From Plutella xylostella (lineage: Eukaryota > Arthropoda > Insecta > Lepidoptera > Plutellidae): a stretch of DNA of 64,000 bases. Position numbers and translations under genes: made by a program. Below the pieces are notes generated by a model that was given only the letters and a program-made list of their open reading frames with translations, was not told the DNA's origin and did no database searches. Positions 24,153 to 36,000 of this stretch are shown in pieces; the first letter of the stretch is position 1; the number at the start of each line of letters is the position of its first letter. The stretch is from contig NC_063992.1 of assembly GCF_932276165.1 (NCBI RefSeq), positions 8,070,001 through 8,134,000 on the forward strand. The letters run 5' to 3'.

Positions 24153-26021
24153 ATAAACCTACCTAGCTGAAGAATGTAAATAGACTGCAGTTGTCCGGAG
24201 TCGGACGCGCGGAGGTAAGTGCATGTCTCCCGCACGACGCAGCATGCAGTGAGGCGACATGCAGCGACATGCAGCGAGGCGACAAGCGACCGACGACCGA
24301 CTGTCGCCGCCAATGTTGTGAGTGCACTAAAAGAAAATTAAAATAACAATAAGTAGATATCGGCAACTCAATCGCTATTTACTGGTTTTTCCGATCGATG
24401 CATAAGATGCTGCAAGGGTGCTAGGTACTAAGCGCTATTCATCTTACAGACACATTTTTTTTAGAATTCAATTCAATTTTGTTTTTGTGGCTCTCTTACT
24501 GTGTTTTTTTAGAACAAGCCCTAAATTTAAAAAAAAAACACCTTTTTGATAACTATCCCAATCGCTCCACCGATGAAGTAGTTACAGCGAAAACAATGAT
24601 AATAAATATACGCGAATACCTCATCTTGATGAATCTTGATTCGTTGCCACAAATGATGTGTTAGTAAAGCCCAGTACACACTGGCGGCCGGCTAATTGGC
24701 AGCCGGATAAACTGTCACGATCTGCATAATTCATAGCCGAGTCGAGATCGATGTGAATACACCCCTATGCACTTAGCGTTGCTTGCTTTATTAACTGTTG
24801 TCTCTGGATTTTGTTTCGCAAAGTTTTACTCGCAAATTAAGTGATTTACCTTGTAGGTGTGAATGACCCTATGAATTAATTAATTACCTGCTTAGTTGCA
24901 TATTTAATAGGTATACCTACTTAAGTCCACAGAGAATTTAGTTAATAAGCTTACTTGTATTATAAATTATTTGATGTCACGTAAATCTTGAACGGAATAA
25001 ATCTACTTATGTTTTAATTACAGACAGTTTAAAAGACTTTGTAATTTTATGAATACAGGTAATGCATTATTATTCGGAGAGCCAAACAGTCACAGACAAA
25101 CCAAATCTTCGAGTAGCTTGATCACAGAGTTGCTCGGGTATGGTAATGCCGGTCAGGGATTCCCAAAGGCTGAGGACTGAGGGTCTTTACAGCCCCGGCG
25201 GCCTGATTGCGGTCATCCATCGTAAAACCCGTAGATATGTCTCCGAGTTTGAACTTAACTTACTAACTACCCCTTTGACAGTTCTGTGTAAGATTACACC
25301 CTAACTAGGTATATACATATGTAGATAATTTAAATAGGACTTTACTAGTTACACTCCTTGCCTGAAACATCATCGTGATAAAAGTCTTGTGGTATAGCAT
25401 GGGGCAGAGAAACCTGAACTCACCCATAGTGACAATGCTACTGACTGACTGATTTTTAAATTAATTAAATTATGAGGAATGGGCTAATTAGGGATGTAAA
25501 TTAGCTTTTGTTTATTTCATTGGTGTTTTTTATAAGTGTAACTTTTTGTTAAGTATTTTCTATATATCTCGTTGAGTGTAAATAATCGGACTAAATAAAC
25601 ACTACACAAGAAAAGAAAGCAGTCATTAATCCCAATTCCTTCAGTAGCAGTGTGTCGTTAAATGGGCCAATGTTCATTCTCATCTAACAAGGATGGCGAG
25701 ACCATGCGCAGAATAATACTGTGGACAATTTATAGCTCATATTGCGGCGGGGTGCCTTATCTTCTCTATTATGGATTTCATTAAATCATTCCGCGTAGTA
25801 ATAAAACAGTTTGATATCGCTTTTATGTCCTAGAATACTTACGGTTTAATGACGTGTCTCGGATAAGTCGGTGGTTGGTGATGCGTAATCTGGTGCGATT
25901 ATTGGTTTATTACCACTCTGTGTCCTTTGGCAAGCAGATTAGTGCCGGAGCCAGCACGGCAGAGCCTTTCTGGTAACTGGACGATGATAGTTAGAGTATA
26001 AAATATCTAGACCTGAAGGGC
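24153..26021. other. 1.9 kb without a supported gene
   Basis: The short overlapping minus-strand frames at 24104-24366 follow a run of GCATGCAGCGA-like repeats and are not genes. Nothing else could be assigned. Confidence 0.4.
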
Positions 26022-26140
26022 TAGTACGGGGCGCATTTAAGACGTGACAATTGTTTTGCATCGCGCTCATTCACATTACGCAGCCTCAAGCGCGAGCGCG
26101 ACGGAGAACTTTTGTCACGTCTTTATAGCGCCCTGTGCTA
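26022..26140. mobile_element. Palindromic MITE family M1, copy 2
   Basis: Same element as 19001-19119, with TAGTACGGGGCGC at the left end and a diverged right end (GCGCCCTGTGCTA). Confidence 0.85.
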
Positions 26141-26459
26141 CACTGGCTAATCACATTTAAATTTGGTGCCCGTTTCTCAAATCATGATCATAAAATCATA
26201 CTTAAGTCATAGTAGGACTAAAATCACTGTCGGTATTAATTTGTACGGGAGCTTCACTATTCATAGCAATATTTAAAAAGAGGCACAAATAGGAGGACAT
26301 ATGAGTGTTTGGGTAGTCCTTACCTAGTTTGAACCTGAATGAAATTTTCCACGGTGGCCATTAAAAGCAGCACAGTCTCACAAGCTATTTTACTTACTCA
26401 TAAATCTCATAATTCTTGCGAGTAGCGCAGCGGGGCGCCACTGGTTCCTCGCATTGCCG

Positions 26460-26509
26460 GTGTTACCGAGTGTTACCCAGTGTTACCCAGTGTTACCGAG
26501 TGTTGCCAA
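26460..26509 (+). repeat. 10-bp tandem repeat
   Basis: Five units of GTGTTACC(G/C)A, the last diverging to GTGTTGCCAA. The unit also gives a small inverted match with the ACACTCGG that follows. Confidence 0.85.
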
Positions 26510-28140
26510 CACTCGGGTGTTTCACAAATTCAGACAATAACACAGCGAGCAGTGATTTCCACTCGGCGGGCTGCCAACAGATGTGCACTTTTCCTTTCCA
26601 TATTTCCTTCTTGAGGAAATCTATCATTACTTGGGGTTCTTACATTGGCAATAAAAATTGCAGAGGTAGTTTTGTGCAATGGTTTAAATAGCTGTGGAAA
26701 TTATAGGGACTCCTGCATGTTTTTTGTATTGTAATATTACCTACCTTGCAGAAATCAAGTAACGGTCGAAATAAAATTGTTATTGCCTGTATAAACCGCT
26801 TTATATGAATAGAATGGACCCTATTTCATTTCAACATATTATTCAGTTGTCTCATTCGACCGCAAAGGCCCACGCAGAATTGAACATCACGCGTCCATAT
26901 CAAATAATTCAGAACCCACAAAAAGTAGCCCAAAAGGTGCTTTACCTTAATTAACACGGGACGTAATCCAGGTCCAGGCATCCCAGAGGGGCCCTTCCCG
27001 TGAAGACACCCTTCTAGGCCCCTCAAACCCTTATGGCTCCTGTAATAATTATCAATGGGGCCCCAGAGTGCCAGTGTATGGAAATACCAGCCCTTTTCTA
27101 TTTGCATTCTAAACTTTCGTTTAACACCTTCGTGGAGTTTGTTCTGGTTTAATTAATTTTTAAAATAAAAATGAAAGGGGAAACGGTATGGTGAATTTTT
27201 TGCGGCTATAGTGATGATAAATTTCTTGGCATTAATAAGGTGTTAACATTTTTTTCTGTATTTTTTATTTGTTAACTACCTTCATCAAAATCATTATGTA
27301 CAGTACCTACCAGTCCTGCATAGTCAATAAAATGAATAACAAGCATTCATTTTTAACAATTAGGAAGATATATGGCTACAACTCATTTTAAATATTTCAT
27401 TTCATTTCAATTTTCCGTTCCTCTTATTCTTTTAATAGCATTGGTTATGCCTTTAAAATATCCACTCATCGATAATTTTTTCACAATTTACCTAATGCAT
27501 TTAAAATTTCCATTTCCAGGCACCCGAACAATGCCTTCACTATTGAGCTGATAAAATATTTTCCATACGATCTCAATTTCAGCGAAAACCTCAGGCGCGC
27601 CAATCAATGCAAAGGTATTTCCAATTACTCTTGAATCCTTCCATTTTCTCCTGGCTCAATTTTGATATCACCTTCCTTGTCACACTTGGGAGCTTCTAGA
27701 CGAGGAGGAAAGGGACGGAGGATCACTCTTGCCTGGGCTTCCCCGTAAGTTGGTTTAATTTCCATGTGCCTGAGGCGACGAGCCGAGCTTCACCTTTCAT
27801 AAGTAAATTCAAAAGACACGACTATTTCCGTTGAATCTTATATTTAGAGTAGCGTATTTTAATGTGGGGTGCAATAGGCGTGTCGACAGTATTACATTAT
27901 CAAAGATTTAATGACTTTAGAGGAAAATACACATTCAAAGGATTTAAAAAACTGATTTAGTTTTATTAAAAAAAATGAGATTAATAAGATTTTCAATAAA
28001 ATAAAAGAGTAAAATACTGCAATCGGCCATTTTGACTGAAACGCCAATCACAGCGCATGACGTCATACTTATGTACGCTTCACTGTGTTTTGATTTGATT
28101 ACCTTACATACTGATTGCGCGTTACGATTGATATATATTT
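26510..28140. other. 1.6 kb without a supported gene
   Basis: The 26820-27120 part is GC-richer and non-repetitive within the window. The 93-codon minus frame there (26826-27107) has no recognisable domain. It could contain conserved non-coding sequence, which cannot be tested here. Confidence 0.35.
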
Positions 28141-28185
28141 GTTTTTGTGATTTATCGACTTTATAACACGAATCTATCTTTAACA

Positions 28186-28344
28186 ATGGAACCAGGTTTT
28201 GTTAAGGCAAACAGTGCAAATTTGCCCAGGATCGATTTATTGATGTTGGGCGAGTTCCTTGCAACAAATAAAGAATTTTGCTCTTCCGAATTTAGAAACG
28301 TGAAAACCTCTTTGTTAGTTTATTTTATTAGTATTTATCTTTAA
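28186..28344 (+). pseudogene. 5' fragment of an insect SWIM/YqaJ-type uncharacterised protein
   Basis: The frame from the ATG at 28186 reads MEPGFVKANSANLPRIDLLM and continues with LGEFLATNKEFCSSEFRNVK. This resembles, from memory only, the N-terminus of a multi-copy family of insect proteins that carry a SWIM zinc finger and a YqaJ-like nuclease and are probably spread by mobile elements. The match stops after about 45 residues; the SWIM and nuclease parts are absent. A CT microsatellite and a LINE fragment follow directly. Family assignment is tentative; the ORF itself is clear. Confidence 0.4.
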
Positions 28345-28365
28345 CTCTCTCTCTCTCTCTCTCTC
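28345..28365. repeat. CT microsatellite
   Basis: About ten CT units, abutting the 3' end of the minus-strand LINE fragment and so probably its simple-repeat tail. Confidence 0.85.
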
Positions 28366-28576
28366 AGCCTTCTGTAGTCCACTGTTGGACATAGGCCTCT
28401 CCTAACGATCGCCACCCCAAATGGTCACCCGCCATCTGCATCCAGCGGCTTCCCGCTACCTTCCGCAGATCATCAGACCAACGGGTTGGGGGGCGACCGA
28501 CACGCCGTTTGCCGACACGGGGTCTCCACTCCAGAACCTTTGTACTCCAGCGGTCGTCGGCTCTGCGGGCTACGTG
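28364..28576 (-). pseudogene. C-terminal end of an RTE-like LINE reverse transcriptase ORF
   Basis: The minus strand encodes HVARRADDRWSTKVLEWRPR, then GRPPTRWSDDL and a final GEAYVQQWTTEG before a stop. The string (G)HVAR..D.RW...VLEWRPR...R.VGRPPTRW.DD...AG..WM....D...W.SLGEAYVQQW is the well-known end of the lepidopteran non-LTR retrotransposon polyprotein. Only about 70 codons survive, so this is a 5'-truncated copy, which is normal for target-primed insertion. The CT repeat lies at its 3' side. It cannot encode an active enzyme. Confidence 0.85.
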
Positions 28577-31438
28577 ACTAGCTATAAATATGACTAAGTA
28601 ATAGATGGTTATCTGCATTACGGAAGAGGATTTCAAAATCTTTCGCCTTGCCTATTAAAATTTTACCAACTGCATTTAGGCTGAGCCTTTAGTTATTATT
28701 AACTACTCAAAGAAAGCCATATACTTAGAAGGTATGATTGCGTTCGTTACAAGTATTTCAATACCTATTTATTTACAATTTACAATAATTGGGGAAATTA
28801 TACCTACCTTCATACTCTTATTATAAATATACTGAAACAAGTTGGCTACCTGTAAATTTTTCAAAAGTATGAATCCTGAAAGAACTCCAACCCTAAAATA
28901 GCGTGTAAAATTAACGTTTTCAATAAAATAAGGGTTCCCGTCACGCCCTAGACGGCAATTTAGGGCATTATTCATAATTCATAAAGTACAAGTCTTAACA
29001 TAGGATCTACGACATTAATGGCTTAGAGGTAATATTGTAATAATTACTTGCTATAAATAAAGCCACTGCATATTGTACACATTTATAACTATACTCGTAT
29101 GCTGATGCCTCCGCTACATTAAATTTTGTCTCTCGGGGCTAATCTTGATAGGCTTATGATATCAGGGTTATAATGTGGGTAACCCCTTCTCAACTTTTCA
29201 CTCACGATAAATTTAGTAACACACTCTTGCTTGACATAATATAACTCCAAGATTTTATCAGTATACTATACATAAATAGGTTTAAATAGCCAAACACCTA
29301 GACCATTGCTGAATATTACCTCTCCAAAATACGCCACCAAACTATAACGTGTAAATAAATTCATTTCACACCCGATTGTTTCTCCAATACTTCCATTATA
29401 TCTCGAATGAGATGAAGTATAATTTTCCGTCTATCCAAGCTGAAAACAACTTTGGTAAATTATTTCGTGGAATAACAAACTTGACGTCATCTCAAGGGCT
29501 ACACAAACCGTGCTTTACCTCATTGCTTCAGTCACAACTTCACAAGGCCCGCAGTCTTGCAAACACATTGTATTACGAACGAAGAGCTAAGGAGGCCGGA
29601 TGCCTCTCAATGTCTGCCTCAGCAAGCCTCAACTGAATACAAGTATCACTGTATTGTACTGTAATTATTGCTTTGTTGCCTAAAATACGAGAACTCATTG
29701 TGATGGTACAGTTTATAAATAAGCTAGCTGATCATAAACGCGGGTATATGATCAACCTAAGATAAATAGGTGCGGTAAGTACCTAACTAATCCAAAATAA
29801 ATTTTGTATCAATGAAATTATTTCTTAACTATTTTTAATATCATGATTAATGGTTTATATTTGGGAACAAATAAAGGCTTTTTATTTTATTTTATTTAAG
29901 TACCTAACTAAGAAATCAAAACGAAGTGCCAAAGCAACTAAAAAAATACATAATGACATTAGACATTTAATTCTTGATAAGCATTTTTTATAATTTAGCT
30001 ATGTAGGTACATATTAAGATATTTCTTTCGTTGGGAAGAAACAGGAAGACACATAAATACAGCGTTTTTTCCAGTGGACAGTAAAATTCAATTAAAACTT
30101 TTAAATTAAAAAGTAAGTAAAAGACTACCACAACTAAGTTCAGAATATCTCAGCTCTGTGAATGCTTGTAATATTAAGCACTAGGCGTAGGTAGGTAGGC
30201 ATCGAAAAAGTTAACAAGCTTTAATTAGATTACATAAACAATTAATTAAGTAGATTCACTGATCGACCCCAGTCTCCATTAAATTCTTGTAATACCTAAC
30301 TGTACTTGATATTTCTCGACATGTAGGTATGTTACAGTATAAAAAAATATTTACTAGAAAAAAACGAATTCACACCCGTAAATGTTATTTGCGATGCAAA
30401 AACGTCGGCTGGAACTAAATAAGTTAACATATTTTGTTAGGGAAATATTTACCACAAATATCTAGTTTTAACTCGGTTGTTGACATCAAAATATTGGAAA
30501 TATCGCACTCTTTTGCAATATCCGAATAACCCAAGTATATAGAATAGTAGTCCTATCCTAGCTAAATTGTTTTGACAGGGTAAAATCTTTAAAAACATAA
30601 TTATATTATTAATTCTCAATTCTTTATTGCATGTCGAATGGAATTCAAGAAGTCTTCATTTCCTAGTACCTAATTTACAGCATGTAGTGTGTATGTATAT
30701 AGGTATACTTATTAGTATAACAGTCAATACAATAAACTTCGGCTGAAAAAAGGCCCGCTCACTAAACACAGGGTAAAATTTTATTAGTGTTGAAATCAAT
30801 TTATACTGGACAACGGATATACTTACTCGTACATAGGTACCTAACCAAATTTATACGTATTGATCAACATCTGTGAAACTAAAGGAGATATGTGTTTGAC
30901 CGCGGAATGCATTTGACTAATCAGGCAATGAGGCGTCATAAGAAGTGTATTAAATGCTGTGTTTTCAAACTTTTGCCTCGATTTTGGTCCGATCACTGAT
31001 AAAATCCACTTTTTTCAGGTAAAAAAAGGTAAATGGTTTTGTGAGATTGTTTCGTTTCATCGGCTTTGTTGCTGTTTGCTTAGGACGGAGTTCATCAGGT
31101 CGGGAATAAACAGACCACGCTCCTGGAGAAGGGGGGAGGAGGGCTAAGCTATATACACACATAAATACATATTTATTATATACAACTGGTACTAAAATAC
31201 AAACTTAGCAGTGGCGGAATGACTAGGAAGATTTTCTTTCTAGAGTCCGACTAAGCTAGCTTTGAAGAGTTGGCAGTGCAACATCAAAGAGAAACGAGGT
31301 TCAACACCAAAAATCTGTGCCAAAAAAATTTATTGGGGAAACAAATTTATTCTGCCTAATTTCTGAAAAAAAGAAAAATCTCACATCTTATGCCCGTTGC
31401 AAAGTTAGCGTTGTCGGACTTTGTCAAAATCTGTGCAG
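28577..31438. other. 2.9 kb without a supported gene
   Basis: Contains probable retroposon tails: AACAAATAAAGGCTTTTTAT followed by TTTA repeats at about 29868-29900 (plus strand), and a reversed AATAAAG-type end at about 30608-30640. The remaining short open frames (29376-29636, 30959-31162, 31317-31553) show no family features. Confidence 0.4.
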
Positions 31439-31674
31439 CGAGCACAGGATTCGATACTATTTTCGAATCTACACGAAGGGTCACTTTTACCAAACGCTAA
31501 ACGTATTTAAATCAAATTTTAAATACATTTTGTACCAACTGACAGATGTATGACAGGCTTCTAAATACGTTTAGCGGTTGGTGAAATTCCACCTAACATA
31601 TGGAAAAAACAAATGTCACTTTTGGAACTAACTTTGCCTTACATTTTGACAGTGACAGTTGACGATACGCAACG
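31439..31674 (+). mobile_element. Hairpin MITE family H, copy 2, interrupted
   Basis: Starts with CGAGCACAGGATTCGATACT and follows copy 3 (43868-44143) until GATACGCAACG, where repeat E begins at a TTAA. The expected right TIR is not found beyond repeat E, so this copy is truncated or was broken by that insertion. Confidence 0.8.
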
Positions 31675-32204
31675 TTAAGGGCCCGTACAGGGTGACGTGC
31701 CGCGCCAATTTTGGGTTTTCAATGCTCTTCACACAGCACACGCAGTGACACGCACACATGTAAGTTTGCACAGTGGGTCGATAAACTTTTACTCGCCAAC
31801 TTTATTGACAATTATGTTCAAGTACATTTTGGGTGATTTTAGGGTAAGTAAGTATAATTCTTACTTACACTGGTAGGCACCAGGAAAGAGTAGAAATTAA
31901 TAGGGGTGCCACTTTATTCTATACTCGGAACCCGATTAGCTTTCTCACACAAATGTGGTATTTACTTGTAGAAAGGTATCTACAAGTATTAAAGTGTAGA
32001 TAATAAGTTTCGGGCATCCTCCAGCCAACTGAACCCCGACGACAAAGCAAACATAGTGTCGCAAAAGGGCTATACTAAGCCAAAAGGGGATGACTCAAGG
32101 AGTCATTCTGGACAACTTTTGTTCTACGAGATTGGCAAATTCGCGAAAAAAAATATTCGTTTTCCATGGTAAAAAGTCACATGTCCAACAAAGTTTCTAT
32201 TTTG
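31675..32204 (-). repeat. Interspersed repeat E, copy B (starts at TTAA)
   Basis: Reverse complement of 5303-5761, with shared landmarks GGGCCCGTACAGGGTGACG, ACAGCACACGCAGTGACACG and GGGGATGACTCAAGGAGTCA. TTAA at 31675-31678 marks the end that lies inside MITE H copy 2. Confidence 0.8.
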
Positions 32205-32549
32205 ATGTATGAGGTATTGTTAGAAGCGTATTGATGGCGCGATGGTTATAGGCTATGTGACGTTCCATTAAAATGTACATAGCGCCCTCTAGAGGACATA
32301 ACGTGATGATCGAAAAAATAATAATTCAACTTTGCCGTGTAAGGTATCAAATGAAAGGGCTTGATTTTCACATTACAAAAATATGCATATTGAAGGTATT
32401 TAAATAACAACACCAAAATTATTGAAATAAAAAATGATCATGAACTACTGACGTAAAATTTCATAAAATAAAAACAACTAAAAAGTTACAAATAAAAAAA
32501 TACAATTATAAACAAACGAAAAACCCGACTGTACGCTAAAAACATGAAA
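32205..32549. other. Non-coding spacer
   Basis: AT-rich, with GGTATCAAATGAAAGGGCTT near 32345, a motif remembered from moth repeats. No gene. Confidence 0.35.
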
Positions 32550-32694
32550 ACAAGTCCCAATGTTTATGGAAAGTATCGCAGGCGGGGAACAACTTGACCG
32601 CCACTCAAGGCCGTTTTCTAAGTAACATTCAGCTAAATGGTGAACCCTCTGCTGGTCCCCGCCTACGATACTTTCCATTAACATTGGGACTTGT
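32550..32694. mobile_element. Palindromic MITE
   Basis: ACAAGTCCCAATGTTTATGG then AAAGTATCGCAGGCGGGGA at the left is matched by the complement at 32655-32694 with a few mismatches. It is 145 bp with an interior of about 65 bp. The minus open frame at 32478-32684 is not a gene. Confidence 0.8.
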
Positions 32695-32825
32695 CAAGAA
32701 AACTCAACAGGGGTTTCCATACTAAAGTGAACAGGACTGAAAACCATCACACTTTTTACCTTTAAATTGCGCTAATTTTGTTAGTTTTTCTGTTGAATTT
32801 TGTCCACCTTTTCTGATTGTTTTGG

Positions 32826-32830
32826 CCATA
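32826..32830 (+). repeat. Target site duplication, left (CCATA)
   Basis: CCATA directly precedes the LTR start TGTACG, and CCATA directly follows the other LTR at 40610-40614. A 5-bp duplication is usual for BEL/Pao integrases, so the two LTRs and everything between came in as one insertion. Confidence 0.9.
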
Positions 32831-32990
32831 TGTACGATACAGACATGTATGTAGGTAGATGTATGTACATATAGTACTTATGAGTCAGTCACACGTCGTA
32901 CGCCCTGACAAACACATGTGTAAACTTACAAGTTGAATAATATACAGTCCATTCAATATTTTATGTGGGTTTCATTACCAGTGCCCCACA
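32831..32990 (+). repeat. BEL/Pao LTR, upstream copy (plus orientation)
   Basis: 160 bp from TGTACGATACAGACATGTAT to CAGTGCCCCACA, identical base for base to 40450-40609, so the insertion is young. It begins TG and ends CA. It points in the plus direction, opposite to the Gag-Pol ORF that it should drive. No clear polypurine tract precedes the downstream copy. Confidence 0.95.
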
Positions 32991-32993
32991 TTA

Positions 32994-33031
32994 TGGTCCT
33001 TCGAGCCGGATTTGAACCAGCGACCTATGGA
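32994..33031 (+). other. 38-nt complement of tRNA-Tyr 3' half at the primer site
   Basis: The sequence reads TGGTCCTTCGAGCCGGATTT then GAACCAGCGACCTATGGA. Its complement is CCATAGGTCGCTGGTTCAAA, the rest of the T-arm and acceptor stem, and a CCA end, matching eukaryotic tRNA-Tyr from about nucleotide 39 to 76 as remembered. The CCA end shows it came from a mature tRNA, not from a gene. The element's own primer site, kept in the inverted body at 39391-39405, agrees only for TGGTCCTTC and then differs, so these bases were copied from the primer itself. Confidence 0.85.
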
Positions 33032-33071
33032 TTTTGCCTATAGAAAACAACCAGATAGCAACCTTATGTCC

Positions 33072-36000
33072 TCAGATTTGATTCTGATTGTCTTCTATAG
33101 GCAAAAGACAAACCTTACCTATACTAGTACGCATTACTGTGCCTTTTGGTGTGATGACAGTTAAGGCCCTTACCTTCCCATCTGCACCAGGGAATGTCTC
33201 CACCACACGAGCCATAGGCCAAACCAAAGGAGGGGCATTATCAATTCGTAAGATGACCAACATACCCTTTGATATGTTAGGTAGTGGCTTACGCCATTTA
33301 GGCCTACTCTGAAGTTGCATGAGGTACTCTCTAGACCATGATTTCCAGAAACATTGAGTCATGTGACTGCACTGTTTCCAAAATTTTAAACGGTTGATTG
33401 GTATGTTACTGATATTAGGTTCAGGAACAGTGCTCAAGGTGGCACCTGTAAGGAAGTGGCCTGGTGTTATGTAAGACATATTATTAAAGTCAGCTGTTTG
33501 TAAAGACAACAGTGGTCTTGAATTCAAAATTCCCTCTATTTGTATAACAACTGAATTTAACTCCTCATAAGTTAATATTTGATTACCCACCACTCTTTTA
33601 ATGTGTCCTTTGGCACTTTTAATTCCGGCTTCCCAAAGGCCTCCAAACACTGGTGAGTAGCTTGGAATAAAGCTAAAATCTATGCCTGCACTAGTAGTAA
33701 AATCAAGAATCAGGTCTTGGTGCTGTTGATTAGCTTGTAAATTATACAATCCGTTTAATTCGTTATTCGCGCCTTTAAAGGTCGAAGCATTGTCACAATA
33801 TATAACAGAGGGCTTATTACGCCTAGCTATAAATCTTTTCAGACACTGCAAAAAACATTCAGTTGTTAAACTAGATGCAAGTTCAATATGAATTGCCTTT
33901 GTGGCAAAACAGACAAACAATAATATGTATGCCTTGTACGTAAGAGCTTTTCTTATACGATGCATTTTGACTATGAATGGACCTCCAAAATCAATGCCTA
34001 CCTTTTCAAAACACCTACTTGGGTTGACTCGGTCTGGAGGCAGAGATCCCATCAGCTGCTCTGACGTTTTTGCCTTCAATTTGAAACATATGAGACATTT
34101 GTGTACTACATGCTTAATTTCCCTTAAGCCGTTTACTATATGGTATCTTTGGCTCAAGGAAGCGTACATCAATTTTTGACCTGCATGCATCAAAGTTTTA
34201 TGCTCATTTTCAATAATTAGATGGGTTATATTAGATTTTTTGGCTAATATGATTGGGTGTTTTTGATAGTAAGGTAGGTCAGCATGTTGTAACCTTCCAC
34301 CTACTCGCATAAGACCCATGCCGTCAACAAACGGATTTAATGCCTTTAAATGTGCTGCAATTTCTTTCCCTAAAGATAAACCTGCGATTTCCTCTTTGAA
34401 ATGCTGTTGTTGATCATACTTAATGATCATTTTTAATGAAGCATCTACTTCTTGACAAGATAAACGACCTGCATTTCTTTTAGCCTTTTTTCTACATATG
34501 TTAATGAATCTATAAACATATCCCATCACACGTATTAATTTGTTTAAGCTTGAAAACTTAGAAAACACTTCAAGTTTTTCTTGTTTTTCAGCTTTATCTA
34601 CCGCCAAACAAACCTTTGTTTCAGGTATATCAGTTGGCATCGTGAAATTGTCCCTATTGTTGGGGAATTCTTTACAATATAAAAAGCCAGGTCCTCGCCA
34701 CCACAGCTCATTTGTCTCTAATAAATGAGGTTCAACTCCTCTCGATAAGGCGTCTGCTGGGTTTTCATGACTGTTTACATAAAACCACGAGAAACCCTGA
34801 GTTTCTTCTTGTATAGTCTTTACCCTATTTGAAACATAAACTGTCAGCTGTTGGGGCTCGGTTTTAAGCCAAGCCAACGTTATCTGTGAATCAGAATGTA
34901 GATACACACAGGGATTAATATTTAATTTGTTTATTTCATCGTAAACCTTTTTTACAAGATGCGCTAATAACAACGCGCTGTTTAATTCAAGCCTAGGAAT
35001 ACTAAGCTGTTTTAATGGATTTATTCTAGATTTGGAGCACAATAAAGTTACACTTATATTTCCTTCAGAGTCAATGACCCTTATGTACAAGCAGCAACCA
35101 TGTGCCTTGCTGGATGCATCGGAGAATCCTACAAGATCTATCTGTTTAACAGATACTGTATTTATGCACCTAGGAACGCTAACATTCATTTTAAATAAAT
35201 TTTTTGCAAAATTTATAAAAACACTGTTTAGTTCTTGGGGGATAGGCTGATCCCACTGAATTTTACAAGCCCAAGTTCTCTGCATAATAATTTTTGCTAA
35301 CACTACAACTGGCCCTACTAGACCTAGCGGATCGAAAACTTTACTCATGAAGCTCAATACCTGTCGTTTTGTGTAGATATCTAATAAATTTTGCTCAGGA
35401 CAGTTAATTCGTAAAGTGTCTGTACTGACATCATATGTAAGACCTAAAGTTTTGATCAAAACATGTTCAGATTTAAATAAATCGACCTCATTTATACTTT
35501 GTTTATCGAGTGGTATGTCCCTGAGAAGTTCTGGACAGTTTGAGCACCACTTGTGTAACTCAAACCCTCCCTTTTGTAACAGTTCACATAACTGCCTTTT
35601 TGTTTCTTTGAGCTCTTCAATGTCATTACACCCTGTATTAATATCATCAACATATGCATTATGCTTCAATGCAAAAGCTCCTAGGGGATAGTCCTCCTCA
35701 TACATATCAGCTAGCTCTATCAGAGATCGCGTTGCTAGGAAGCTTGAACATTTAAGCCCATACGTCACAGTTTTAAGTTGAATGACCTTTATGTTCTCTT
35801 CAGGCGTCTCACGCCATAAAATGTTCTGCAATGAGCAGTGGTTTTCGTCTAACATAAGATTTCTAAACATCATTTTTATATCAGATATAAGAATATATTT
35901 GTGAAATCTAAACAAAGTTAGAATGTTAAATAATTCATTTTGAACCGTGGGTCCATTTAACAATATGTCATTTAATGACACATTCTCATTTGTACGCATC

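Noticed and set aside
32994..33031. A tRNA gene
   Set aside because: Only the 3' half plus CCA is present, in complement, exactly at the retrotransposon primer position. No D-arm, anticodon or polymerase III terminator; it is a copied primer.
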